Shown one piece after another: positions 1 to 6,910 of a stretch of 8,722 nucleotides of DNA; the first letter of the stretch is position 1; each line of letters opens with the position of its first letter. Location of the stretch: positions 1 to 8,722 of the forward strand of contig SLFT01000005.1 of assembly GCA_007124105.1 (NCBI GenBank). The letters run 5' to 3'. The position numbers and the translations under genes were made by a program. The notes beneath the pieces were generated by a model. That model was not told the origin of the DNA, did no database searches, and saw only the letters and a list, made by a program, of their open reading frames with translations. This stretch comes from Candidatus Hydrogenedentota bacterium. GTDB lineage: Bacteria; Hydrogenedentota; Hydrogenedentia; Hydrogenedentales; CAITNO01.

Positions 1-533
1 CCATGCGCGTGGTCACCCTTGCCGGAGCGCCACTGACAGGCATGACGCCCATTGCCACGCTGACGCCGAACGCATTTGACAAGCCAGTCGCCACTGGTCT
101 TCCGACGGATGCCAATGGTGAAAGCCGCATCCGTTTCCCTGCGGACCAGAAAGTTACGCTGCGCGCCTGGGACTCCAGTTTGCTTTATTTCCCGAACAAT
201 TTTTATGAAGTGCTGCCCGGCACTGGCGCGGTACGGGATACGCTCGTGGTCAGTATGGTCAGATCATCGGCGATTGAAGCCGTGCTCATTAACCCGGACG
301 GGGAACTTGCGCTCAATGAGAATGTGGGCCTCATGTTGTTTCATCCTGTTCATGGCCCTTGGTGGCCCGCTGAAGCCGACACCGACGACAAGGGAACAGT
401 CGTTTTTTATCGTGTGCCGCCTGGCGAATATGTCATTCGCATCAAAATTGCGTCAGGCGCTATGACGGATGTTCCCGAGACCTACATAGCACCGGGAGAA
501 ACTACCCACATCGGGCAGGTCTATTTCGAGTAG
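1..533 (+). CDS. C-terminal part of a protein with carboxypeptidase-regulatory-like beta-sandwich repeats (partial)
   Basis: The frame is open from the left edge of the window, so the true start probably lies outside it and the Met at base 3 is likely internal. The visible 176 residues contain two similar segments. Each has a turn of the type seen in carboxypeptidase-D regulatory or CnaB-like folds: TDANG at residues 35-39 followed by a beta strand, and TDDKG at 127-131 followed by a strand and PPGEYVI at 139-145. The PPGxYxI pattern, with a preceding strand and a later APGETT turn, is typical of these repeats, which usually serve as structural or binding modules in secreted or surface proteins. 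No catalytic motif, membrane segment or sorting signal is visible in this part. The gene is convergent with the GTPase gene at 521-2215, and the two 3' ends overlap by 13 bp. The fold call is fairly sure. The function of the whole protein cannot be told from this fragment. Confidence 0.7.
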   Translation, partial: MRVVTLAGAPLTGMTPIATLTPNAFDKPVATGLPTDANGESRIRFPADQKVTLRAWDSSLLYFPNNFYEVLPGTGAVRDTLVVSMVRSSAIEAVLINPDGELALNENVGLMLFHPVHGPWWPAEADTDDKGTVVFYRVPPGEYVIRIKIASGAMTDVPETYIAPGETTHIGQVYFE

Positions 534-2215
534 CGCTCGGGCAACCCGGGAGCGCTGACGCCGTCGCGCAGCTGGCTGATAGTTTCCATGAGGGCGTCTG
601 TCTCAGCCAGCATCTCTTTTTCACGTTTGAAAGCCAGCCCGGGCATGCCCAATGCCCGTTTGAGCGCGAGCAGTCCCTTGCGCCGCGCGCCCCATGCCAA
701 CAGGCGCACGCCAACGGCCATAAACGCCACTTCAACAATGACAAGCATCATGAACACCGTTCCCGCATGGAAAAAGGCGGTGGTATTGAGCAGGTTGCCG
801 TGCCAATAGGCGCGCGCGATCATGTATCCGGTATAGCCCAACAGCGCCACTGGCAAACCGTCGAGCAGCAGCGCCATCGGCCACGCGGTCAGCAATCGCG
901 CGCGCGCCGCGAGTCGCTCGTGTATCTTGCCGCTGAACACGTCGCGGATGCGTCGGCCCAACTCTTCCTGATACGAGTTGTCCGCTGCGCACGCTTCCAT
1001 ATCCAGGCCGGAACGGATAAAGCGCATACGCAGTTCGCTGTGGAGCCCCTCGTAGCGCGCCAACAGGGATTCGGGAAGCGCGTCGTCTCCCTTGTCGGAT
1101 TGGTCGGATGCCGTAAACAGCGCGGTTGCCTGTACCGTCTGCTTGTACCTGTACACATCGAAACTCATCCAACCCGGCATGCGATAGGGCAATGACCGAA
1201 TGAATTCAAGCACTTTGTATAGCGTTCCAATGCCGCCTTTGGCGCGGAGCCCCACTTCGCGGCCCAAAGCCTGCACCCAGAGATGGGGTTCTGCCAGGGC
1301 GCCGGCGGTGAAATGTCGTAGCGTAGCATCGGCCAACGTCTGGTCAGCTTCTACTACGGCGGTTCGTAGCGTCGCCAGTTCTGATTTCTCCTTTTGCACC
1401 CGTTCATACAGCCGGTCCACCGTACGCGTTAATAACCCCGCGGCATTTGAGGATTTGATGCGCGCCACCCGTTCACGGTCCAGTTCATGCCGCAAAAACT
1501 TCTCGAGTGCGGGAAACTCGAATTCGTCGTCGTCTGCGGAAGATGTGGCGCCCGCCAGTTTTCGGTCAAGTGCGCGCAACGCGTTCACCCGGAAATAGGT
1601 GTCAACTTCGAATCCGTTCTCCGCAAGACGCTTTAGCCAATGCGCCCTAATGGCGTCGTCCGCGCGCCTTACCCGTGTTTCCACGCACACCATCGCGCGC
1701 AATCCACGGACGGGCCGCAACAGCGACCAGGTCGCCTCATCAAGATATTTCTCGGCGTCGGCGCACAGTAGAATAAGGTCGCATTCCTGAAGCACCTGCT
1801 CCACAATCGCCCGGTGCTCCTTCACAATAGTGTCTGAGTCGGGCGTGTCAATAAGGGCAATGTGTTCGAGCGCTGAACGGGGCACATGAGTCACTTCACT
1901 GGCGTGGGACAGCGCCAGACGCATCCCAGGCGGATGGTAGACGGTGGGCGCCGACGTACAGGGGCGCATTTCCGAGGTGGCCGCAATCTGATCGCCTGCG
2001 AGCGCGTTCAGCAATGTGGACTTGCCAACACCCGACCCGCCAACGAGCGCTACCAGCAATACGTCGTCCAGACGGTTCTCTCGCTCGCGCAACTCTGCAA
2101 GCCGCGTTTGCAGCAAGTCGGTTTCGTCGCGCAGGACGCGCCAGGGGCCGTCGTAACGCGCCAGCGTCTCCAACGTATTTATGATTCCTGAAAGCCCGTT
2201 TGACACAGTTCCCAA
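521..2215 (-). CDS. Membrane-anchored P-loop GTPase (YfjP/dynamin-like), second gene of a tandem pair
   Basis: The product is 564 residues. A P-loop, GGSGVGKST, lies at residues 59-67 and is followed by a plausible switch I segment around 80-90. The G3 switch II motif is DTPDSD at 123-128. No NKxD-type G4 motif is visible where one is expected: after the strand at about 173-178 the sequence reads CVETRV. The middle (about 230-440) is mostly charged and helical. Two hydrophobic helices at about 441-468 and 481-507 form a membrane hairpin, followed by a basic segment (RRKG). This architecture suggests a GTPase that works on a membrane, as in the YfjP and bacterial dynamin-like groups, and tandem GTPases with a D(T/A)PDxDS motif are known in other bacteria. 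The frame opens with TTG at 2215, 37 bp inside the upstream GTPase gene. A GGAG at 2219-2222 lies only 3 nt from that TTG, so GTG at 2206 is a real alternative. No ATG exists before residue 84. The cellular role is unknown. Confidence 0.8.
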   Translation of the reverse strand: MGTVSNGLSGIINTLETLARYDGPWRVLRDETDLLQTRLAELRERENRLDDVLLVALVGGSGVGKSTLLNALAGDQIAATSEMRPCTSAPTVYHPPGMRLALSHASEVTHVPRSALEHIALIDTPDSDTIVKEHRAIVEQVLQECDLILLCADAEKYLDEATWSLLRPVRGLRAMVCVETRVRRADDAIRAHWLKRLAENGFEVDTYFRVNALRALDRKLAGATSSADDDEFEFPALEKFLRHELDRERVARIKSSNAAGLLTRTVDRLYERVQKEKSELATLRTAVVEADQTLADATLRHFTAGALAEPHLWVQALGREVGLRAKGGIGTLYKVLEFIRSLPYRMPGWMSFDVYRYKQTVQATALFTASDQSDKGDDALPESLLARYEGLHSELRMRFIRSGLDMEACAADNSYQEELGRRIRDVFSGKIHERLAARARLLTAWPMALLLDGLPVALLGYTGYMIARAYWHGNLLNTTAFFHAGTVFMMLVIVEVAFMAVGVRLLAWGARRKGLLALKRALGMPGLAFKREKEMLAETDALMETISQLRDGVSAPGLPERYSK

Positions 2216-3993
2216 TAGCTCCGTAGTTTTTCGATATAGCCCTGTTCAAAGATTGCCTCGGCGTCACTGACAGCGCTTAAGGCGGGCGTAGTCAGGCAGT
2301 CATGAAGACTTTCGGCAAGTTGGTCTCGTTGTTCCTGCTGCCAGGGTTGCAGCAGTCCCACCCACTGGTCGGCAAATTTGTTTTCCATGATGCGCGCCAT
2401 GAATTCTCCGGCCATGGGACCGGCCAACGCCAACAACTCGGGCGCGCCAATACCAGCACTGAACACCGCCACCGGCATGGCAATAGCGGTGGGCGCAAAC
2501 ACCATCAACGCATCCAGTTCGATCAAAAAACGACGTTGCGCCGGATTTTCGCGCCACCAGTTACTGATGGTGCGCATCACATGTTCTTTGAATGCGTCTG
2601 ACAATTCCATGCTGTCGCCCAGTACCGACGCCACAGTGCGGTCCACAGCCATGCCAATATCCAGTTCGTCAACTCCGGCGCGCATAAGCCCCCCCACGAC
2701 AGGCTCCATATCACGGACGCTCTCAAGCAACACCGAGGCGAAATCATTGGCAATGCGTTCGATATGATGCTGCTGGTGTTCGCGCAGCAGCGCCATCCTC
2801 TCAGCGTCCGACATCTTTTGTACAACGGGCATGCCCAATACCCGTTTCTTTACGAATGTAGCCATTGGTTGCAGGCCGCGCAAGGCGGTGTCGTTTACGC
2901 GCGCAATACCACGGACCACGCGGGAACGCTGCGCTCGTATCTGGTCGTGCAACAGTTTGCCCATCTCTTCGCCGGGTTGCGGATTGTACACTGATGCAAG
3001 CGTATATGCCCGTTTCCTGTAGGAAGGCGCAATTGCGGCCAGGCGTTGATGCAGCGAGCCAATCCGTTCCAGGAACTGAGCGGATTCAAACAGCACGTAT
3101 TCGAGCGTGTCCCGATACACGCTTCGTTTTATGGCGGCCACATCCAATCCACGCAGATAATCCGCAAGCGAAATGTCCTCGTCAAGCGCGTGGATTTCAT
3201 GTCGCATAGTGTGTTCAACATCATAATCAAAAGACAGGGCGAAGCAGGTCGCGTTCTCCAGCGCGGCATCGCGAATGAATTCGGCCAGCTGCGCGCGCGG
3301 CGCGGCAAAGTTTTCATTCGGATTTGCCTTGTTCATGACAGGCACTACCAGACGGCCGGAGGCGTGGGCTTGACGGAAAAAGTCCACCACCCGCGCGTCC
3401 TTGTACTTTTCCGGGGTCAGTACGGCCACTATGACGTCGCCCGCCGCGCGAATATGATCAGCAACACTCCAGTTGCGCTTTTCAATGGAGTCAACATCGG
3501 GCGTGTCAAGCAGCGCCAGTGAATCCGGCAACACAGACGAAGCCGTTACCCATAATGTTTCCTCGGGCATCTCATACCGGGTCGCGTCCTCAGGCGCGTC
3601 CAGCGCCACTGCTGCGAATTCCGGCAACATGCTCCCATGAAGCGCGGACTCATGCCGAAAAACGCTGGTAGCCAGTACGGGAGCGCATGTAGCCGCCGCA
3701 GTGCTGCACGCGGCACTCCTTCGTTCGCCGAGCAACAGGTTGAATATGGTTGATTTTCCCGTATTCGTCCCTCCCGCAACGGCGACCACCAGGCACCCGT
3801 CGCCAGACAACTGGGGCACAAGTTTGTGTTGTAACAAGCGTCGCCACTCATCACAACCATCGAAAACAGCGGCGCGAAGTCTGGGATGCGCCTCCAGCGC
3901 ATCGGAAAACGCGCACAGCAACTCATTAAATCCGAGAATGCCCTCCTGAAACGCGTTTTCACTCGTGTCCGCTATGTGCAACAACTCGTCCAA
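2179..3993 (-). CDS. Large P-loop GTPase (YfjP/dynamin-like), first gene of a tandem pair
   Basis: The product is 604 residues. After a helical N-terminus of about 65 residues come the G1 loop GGTNTGKST (74-82), the G3 motif DTPDVD (163-168) and a G4-like NKAN (221-224). NKAN has Asn in place of the Asp that normally gives guanine specificity. The segment EKYKDARVVDFF after G3 resembles the matching part of the neighbouring GTPase (EKYLDEATWSLL), so the two genes are probably related. The rest is long, charged and helical, with a hydrophobic stretch at about 493-528 that could insert into or lie on a membrane. The gene sits 128 bp downstream of ispE and overlaps the next GTPase by 37 bp, which implies co-transcription and perhaps translational coupling. 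The start is TTG at 3993. An in-frame TAG lies five codons upstream, AGGA is 10 nt before the TTG, and no ATG occurs before the G1 loop. The domain call is sure; the function is unknown. Confidence 0.82.
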   Translation of the reverse strand: MDELLHIADTSENAFQEGILGFNELLCAFSDALEAHPRLRAAVFDGCDEWRRLLQHKLVPQLSGDGCLVVAVAGGTNTGKSTIFNLLLGERRSAACSTAAATCAPVLATSVFRHESALHGSMLPEFAAVALDAPEDATRYEMPEETLWVTASSVLPDSLALLDTPDVDSIEKRNWSVADHIRAAGDVIVAVLTPEKYKDARVVDFFRQAHASGRLVVPVMNKANPNENFAAPRAQLAEFIRDAALENATCFALSFDYDVEHTMRHEIHALDEDISLADYLRGLDVAAIKRSVYRDTLEYVLFESAQFLERIGSLHQRLAAIAPSYRKRAYTLASVYNPQPGEEMGKLLHDQIRAQRSRVVRGIARVNDTALRGLQPMATFVKKRVLGMPVVQKMSDAERMALLREHQQHHIERIANDFASVLLESVRDMEPVVGGLMRAGVDELDIGMAVDRTVASVLGDSMELSDAFKEHVMRTISNWWRENPAQRRFLIELDALMVFAPTAIAMPVAVFSAGIGAPELLALAGPMAGEFMARIMENKFADQWVGLLQPWQQEQRDQLAESLHDCLTTPALSAVSDAEAIFEQGYIEKLRSYWELCQTGFQES

Positions 3994-4003
3994 ACAACCG
4001 GTT

Positions 4004-4007
4004 TCCT
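4004..4007 (-). promoter_or_regulatory. Ribosome binding site supporting a TTG start
   Basis: AGGA on the - strand lies 10 nt before the TTG at 3993-3991. An in-frame stop (TAG) overlaps this site at 4008-4006, so the GTPase frame cannot extend further upstream. No ATG is available before the P-loop, so this site makes TTG the most likely real start. Confidence 0.55.
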
Positions 4008-4121
4008 ATACTTGTTATCATGCGGCGCTGTCCTGGCGAACAGGCAGGGCCGGCTTCTTTTTCGCAGCCCGACCAACACACAACCGATGAGCAAAGGCAA
4101 TCTGTTTCGTCGCAAGCGATG

Positions 4122-5000
4122 TTAGGCAAGTCGTTCAACGCCTACTGGAGTGGCCGCGGCAACGGAGCATGGACAGATGACATTCTTCTGCTTAAGTCCT
4201 TCAGCAACCCGTAATGCCTGCTGTTGTGAACGACACACACCGAATAATGTCGGACCGCTGCCGCTCATGGCCGCTGCCTCACAGCCCAGTTCAAGCAATG
4301 CCTGCTTATATCCAACCAAAACACTGTTCGCCGCGAATACAGGCGCTTCCATGCGATTGAAGACTGCCGCGGCAACATCGTCGGCAGCCAGCGCGCGAAT
4401 ACGCTTGCGAAAAGCGGACGTACGTCCCGCAAAGGGTTTTTCACGATTGTATTCCAACCGTGGGTGATTGTATACCTGGCCTGCGCTGACCGCGATGGAC
4501 GGATGGATGAGCACAAACCACAACCCCTTCATTTCTGGCAATGGCGTCATGCAATCACCGCGCAGCCAGGCGGCCCGCGTACCGCCGCGCAAGCAATACG
4601 GCACGTCCGCGCCGAGGTCACGCGCGCAGGGCGTTAATTCCGAAACAGACAAACGCAGGTCCCAAAGTTTGTTCAACGCAATAAGTGTAGCGGCGGCGTT
4701 CCCGCTGCCGCCCGCCAGGCCCGCTGATACGGGAATACGCTTCTCCAGATGAATACGCGCGCCTCGCGAATAACCGGTGCGCTCTTTGAGCAGCGCAGCA
4801 GCGCGATAAACCAGGTTCGAAGCGCCCGTGTCCAGATCATGACCCGCGCAGGTCAGGCTGATATGGGCATCATCCATAAACCAAAGATCATCGGCAAGAC
4901 CAACACTTTGAAAGATGGTCTCAATGTTATGGTAGCCGTCGCGGCGTTTCTTCAACACATCAAGGAACAGATTAATTTTTGCGTAAGAACGGTATTGCAT
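4122..5000 (-). CDS. ispE: 4-diphosphocytidyl-2-C-methyl-D-erythritol kinase
   Basis: This enzyme phosphorylates the 2-hydroxyl of CDP-methylerythritol with ATP in the cytoplasm, the fourth step of the MEP route to isopentenyl diphosphate. The 292-residue product has the full GHMP-kinase layout. The N-terminal YAKINLFLDV carries the conserved Lys (K8) and is followed by the substrate-side motif DGYHNIETIF (21-30). The ATP loop is PVSAGLAGGSGNAA (90-103), the catalytic-base motif is GADVPY with D132, and the C-terminal loop is SGSGPTLF (246-253). Length is close to the family norm. The ATP loop differs slightly from the usual GLGGGSSNAA (GLAGGSGNAA here) but keeps the Gly/Ser/Asn pattern. I chose ATG at 5000 because the conserved block begins just after it; TTG at 5006 is an in-frame alternative adding two residues. 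No strong Shine-Dalgarno is visible for either. The gene has a 355-bp structured leader region upstream and the GTPase pair downstream. Confidence 0.96.
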   Translation of the reverse strand: MQYRSYAKINLFLDVLKKRRDGYHNIETIFQSVGLADDLWFMDDAHISLTCAGHDLDTGASNLVYRAAALLKERTGYSRGARIHLEKRIPVSAGLAGGSGNAAATLIALNKLWDLRLSVSELTPCARDLGADVPYCLRGGTRAAWLRGDCMTPLPEMKGLWFVLIHPSIAVSAGQVYNHPRLEYNREKPFAGRTSAFRKRIRALAADDVAAAVFNRMEAPVFAANSVLVGYKQALLELGCEAAAMSGSGPTLFGVCRSQQQALRVAEGLKQKNVICPCSVAAATPVGVERLA

Positions 5001-5053
5001 TATCAAACAAACTTAGTGTTGCCGCATGTACTAAAGCGAACGTTGATGACATA

Positions 5054-5070
5054 GATCAGCACTGCTGATC
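5054..5070. repeat. Perfect 17-bp palindrome (8-bp arms, 1-nt centre)
   Basis: GATCAGCA, a central C, then TGCTGATC. The arms pair without mismatch. It lies about 55-70 bp upstream of the ispE start, next to the TATACT hexamer on the - strand, where an operator for a dimeric regulator could sit. No T-run follows on either strand, so it is not a typical intrinsic terminator. The regulatory role is inference. Confidence 0.6.
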
Positions 5071-5110
5071 GCGTCAGTATAATACCATGCATGAATGTGT
5101 TTTGCGACAT

Positions 5111-5135
5111 TTATCAAAAAGCGGGCACTTGATAA
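5111..5135. repeat. Perfect 7-bp inverted repeat with an 11-nt spacer
   Basis: TTATCAA at 5111-5117 is matched by TTGATAA at 5129-5135. The AT-rich arms and 11-nt spacer resemble a two-half-site operator more than a terminator stem. It lies about 110-135 bp upstream of ispE. Any binding protein is unknown. Confidence 0.5.
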
Positions 5136-5160
5136 GAACATTGAAAACGCTTAATCATCA

Positions 5161-5196
5161 ATAGGAGTTATGGGATGTATGGGAGAGATGGACAGA
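5161..5196 (+). repeat. Degenerate 9-nt tandem repeat, ATGGGAnnn type
   Basis: Four consecutive 9-nt units, starting at 5161, 5170, 5179 and 5188, read ATAGGAGTT, ATGGGATGT, ATGGGAGAG and ATGGACAGA. The shared core is ATgGgA. A facing array of the same period lies at 5233-5265, so the two could pair or be bound by the same factor. Confidence 0.55.
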
Positions 5197-5231
5197 GTAA
5201 CGAGAAGAGGATAGGCAATTCATCTTATATA

Positions 5232-5265
5232 CCCCAAAAGTCCCATCATTCCCATATAACCCGTA
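5232..5265 (-). repeat. Degenerate 9-nt tandem repeat with G-quadruplex spacing
   Basis: On the + strand C-runs occur at 5232-5235, 5242-5244, 5251-5253 and 5260-5262. Each three-base run starts exactly 9 nt after the last, with 6-nt loops. On the - strand this is GGG-N6-GGG-N6-GGG-N6-GGGG, which fits the usual G3+/loop 1-7 pattern for an intramolecular G-quadruplex. The ATGGGA core is shared with the array at 5161-5196 in the opposite orientation. The repeat arrangement is seen directly; folding is inference. Confidence 0.6.
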
Positions 5266-5294
5266 TCACCGTTCATAGGCGAGCAATTTCTGTT

Positions 5295-5316
5295 GTCAGC
5301 ATATAAATATTCTGAC
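5295..5316. repeat. Imperfect 22-bp palindrome
   Basis: GTCAG, C, ATAT, AA, ATAT, T, CTGAC: nine of ten arm positions pair, with one C/T mismatch. It lies 40-60 bp beyond the stop of the URO-D-family gene. It has no following T-run and only a 2-nt centre, so it looks more like a protein-binding palindrome than a terminator. Confidence 0.45.
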
Positions 5317-5355
5317 GGCGAGCGCATTTTGTCCCAACGATGACTTCCCCATACT

Positions 5356-6441
5356 TTATTGCGCGGCAATTTCCTGCGCTATCTCCCAGAACAGCAACAC
5401 ACGCTCATCGGGCGTTCCTGCCTCGATGTCCGGCATGACCACATCGCATGGCCCCAGTTCCTGATAAACGCGCGTAAGGTCCGCGCGGAGCGCCTCCGGC
5501 GATTTGCTCGTCAACGCCATTGGCGTATACATGAGCGCGCGACGGGTATCAGGACATAACTTTCGTGCCGCGGCCAGATCGGAGTCCAACCCCATATCCA
5601 CATAGTCCAGGGGTGTGATGGATGCGTAATCAGCAATGTACGGGTCCACATTCCAGGCGCAGTTATGTACGCCGAAACGCGGATATACGTCCGCAATCCG
5701 CTGATCGCAGGGCAACAAAAAGTCGTGGTATTGTTGTGGCGATACCATGTTTACCAGACAATTGCTTACCGTAGCATGACGCACTTGCACGCCGGTGGCT
5801 TCCTGTCGCGTGTATACCAACCGCATCCCATTTATCATGGTTTCGGTGATTATGTCAAAGAGATGCCGCGCCAGTTCTGGTTCTGTAAGCAAGTCAGTGA
5901 GTATTTCCGGGCCGCGTATGCGATAGGCGTTGTTCAACACGCCCTGCCAGTTCAGGTAACCTTCGATCCGTCCGTACTCCTCTTCAAGCGCATCCATCTG
6001 TTCAAGTAACGAGACGAATACAGGCGCGTCTTCAAGACGAGGGGCGCGCATACGCTTTATCTGGTCTTTACTCAAATAGTCATGGGCGGCGGCGGGCCAG
6101 TTGTCTGCGTAATACGTCATGGGAATACCGAAGACAGCCGCCACCAACAACGCGCCATAGCCCCCGTCCAGGCTGCCGGGCGCGCTTTCCTCGAAAGCGC
6201 CGCCGATGGGGATAGTGGGAAAGCGTTGACGCAAAGTTTTGCGCATTCGGGTGACCGTCTCGGCGCGGTACAAAGGGTCAACATGCCAGCGCTCGGAAAA
6301 ATCAACAGATGTATGTTGCCGGAACCAGCGCGGCGTAAACCCGAACTCGACACGCAACGATGACTCTGTCCCGTCACAGGGACGCCGCGTCGCGGGGGCG
6401 CTGGGGGCGATATAACTGCGAAGGCCCTGTTGTATTTTCAT
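5356..6441 (-). CDS. Uroporphyrinogen decarboxylase (URO-D) superfamily protein, probably not HemE
   Basis: The product is 361 residues from the ATG at 6441. It has the length and alternating strand/helix pattern of a TIM barrel of the URO-D/MtaA superfamily, which includes haem-pathway decarboxylases and zinc-dependent corrinoid methyltransferases. Family-like features are the C-terminal half with GVHNCAWN (H259, C261), the strand DYVDMGLDSD, the P-M-A-L-T segment after it, and PCDVVMPDIEAGTP near the end (C332). An H-x-C plus a distal Cys resembles the metal site of MtaA-type methyltransferases more than the HemE active site, but this is a motif-level guess. Many uncultured bacteria carry several such proteins of unknown substrate. 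A GTG start at 6468 with GGAAAG directly before it would add nine residues. ATG at 6441 has only a distant AAGG. Its 5' end is 76 bp downstream of the HEPN gene. Confidence 0.72.
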   Translation of the reverse strand: MKIQQGLRSYIAPSAPATRRPCDGTESSLRVEFGFTPRWFRQHTSVDFSERWHVDPLYRAETVTRMRKTLRQRFPTIPIGGAFEESAPGSLDGGYGALLVAAVFGIPMTYYADNWPAAAHDYLSKDQIKRMRAPRLEDAPVFVSLLEQMDALEEEYGRIEGYLNWQGVLNNAYRIRGPEILTDLLTEPELARHLFDIITETMINGMRLVYTRQEATGVQVRHATVSNCLVNMVSPQQYHDFLLPCDQRIADVYPRFGVHNCAWNVDPYIADYASITPLDYVDMGLDSDLAAARKLCPDTRRALMYTPMALTSKSPEALRADLTRVYQELGPCDVVMPDIEAGTPDERVLLFWEIAQEIAAQ

Positions 6442-6517
6442 GAAATTGTCAATACCTTTTTGCCGCACAACTTTCCGTGGGGTCAGACATGTATATCAGA
6501 GGAAACCACGGGCACAT

Positions 6518-6910
6518 TCACACAATTATTTTTTCAGCCCATGCACGTGTTTGCTCAACAAGATTACAAATTGTATCTCGCTCAAGTGTGACTGCAGCAT
6601 CTGGCAGGAACTCATCATATCGGAAGTCAATTGCAAAGGGAGTCAACCGTCTAAGTTCCTCCAAATGAACAGGAAAAGGGATCGCATTGTCTTGCAACAA
6701 CCGAATAAGTTCTACAATATCATGTACACGTCTATATTTCACCTCATGCGCAACAAGTACAGCCTTGATGATTTTTTCTACCGCCTGTGGCGCATGAAAC
6801 CCAATCGCTTCATACGGAGATTCAGTACTGTCAGAAAGTATTCTCAATACCGTCTCATCCTGTGCCGCTTTTCGCATAAGCAACAGTGCGAGTTTTCTAT
6901 TCGGCGACAT
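6518..6910 (-). CDS. HEPN domain protein (partner of an MNT nucleotidyltransferase)
   Basis: The 130-residue protein looks all-helical and matches the HEPN domain pattern. The block GFHAPQAVEKIIKAVLVAH (37-55) is followed by YRRVHDIVELIRLL (59-72), where the His-Asp after the helix is the usual HEPN landmark. It lacks an obvious R-x(4-6)-H ribonuclease motif, since the Arg residues (R60, R61) sit only 2-3 residues before H63. It may therefore be a non-catalytic or differently acting HEPN protein of the PF05168-like type. Start ATG at 6910 has GAGGG 11 nt upstream, inside the MNT gene, and the two frames overlap by 14 bp. Known pairs of this kind act as toxin-antitoxin or nucleotide-modifying modules in which MNT modifies HEPN. 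The gene is AT-rich (about 43% G+C by hand count over 6541-6900) against 56% in the URO-D gene, which suggests recent acquisition. Confidence 0.85.
   Translation of the reverse strand: MSPNRKLALLLMRKAAQDETVLRILSDSTESPYEAIGFHAPQAVEKIIKAVLVAHEVKYRRVHDIVELIRLLQDNAIPFPVHLEELRRLTPFAIDFRYDEFLPDAAVTLERDTICNLVEQTRAWAEKIIV

Larger units (their letters stand above)
5001..5355. other. Gene-free region upstream of ispE, rich in inverted and 9-nt repeats
   Basis: I see no credible gene here. The longest tempting frame is a 25-codon + strand ORF at 5087-5164. The region lies between the start of ispE and the end of the URO-D-family gene, so it should hold the ispE promoter. No convincing -35/-10 pair can be picked on the - strand: the best -10-like hexamer is TATACT at 5081-5076, without a good -35. 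The region carries two perfect inverted repeats (5054-5070 and 5111-5135), an imperfect palindrome (5295-5316), and two facing arrays of a 9-nt repeat (5161-5196 and 5233-5265). Confidence 0.7.

Noticed and set aside
3994..4121. Possible promoter or terminator between ispE and the first GTPase gene
   Set aside because: I found only a 4-bp CTGT/ACAG pairing, no T-run and no matched -35/-10 pair. The 128-bp gap may hold a promoter, but nothing in it can be supported.
5087..5164. 25-codon + strand ORF just after a TATAAT at 5078-5083
   Set aside because: The -10-like hexamer is too close to the ATG to act as its promoter, there is no -35 or ribosome binding site, and the peptide shows no recognisable feature.
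5356..6441. Calling the URO-D-family gene hemE
   Set aside because: It is divergent, has an H-x-C motif not typical of HemE, and has no haem-pathway neighbours.
6439..6460. TTGACA just upstream of the ATG at 6441 as a -35 box
   Set aside because: A promoter there would start transcription inside the gene. No matching -10 at a useful distance serves a downstream start.
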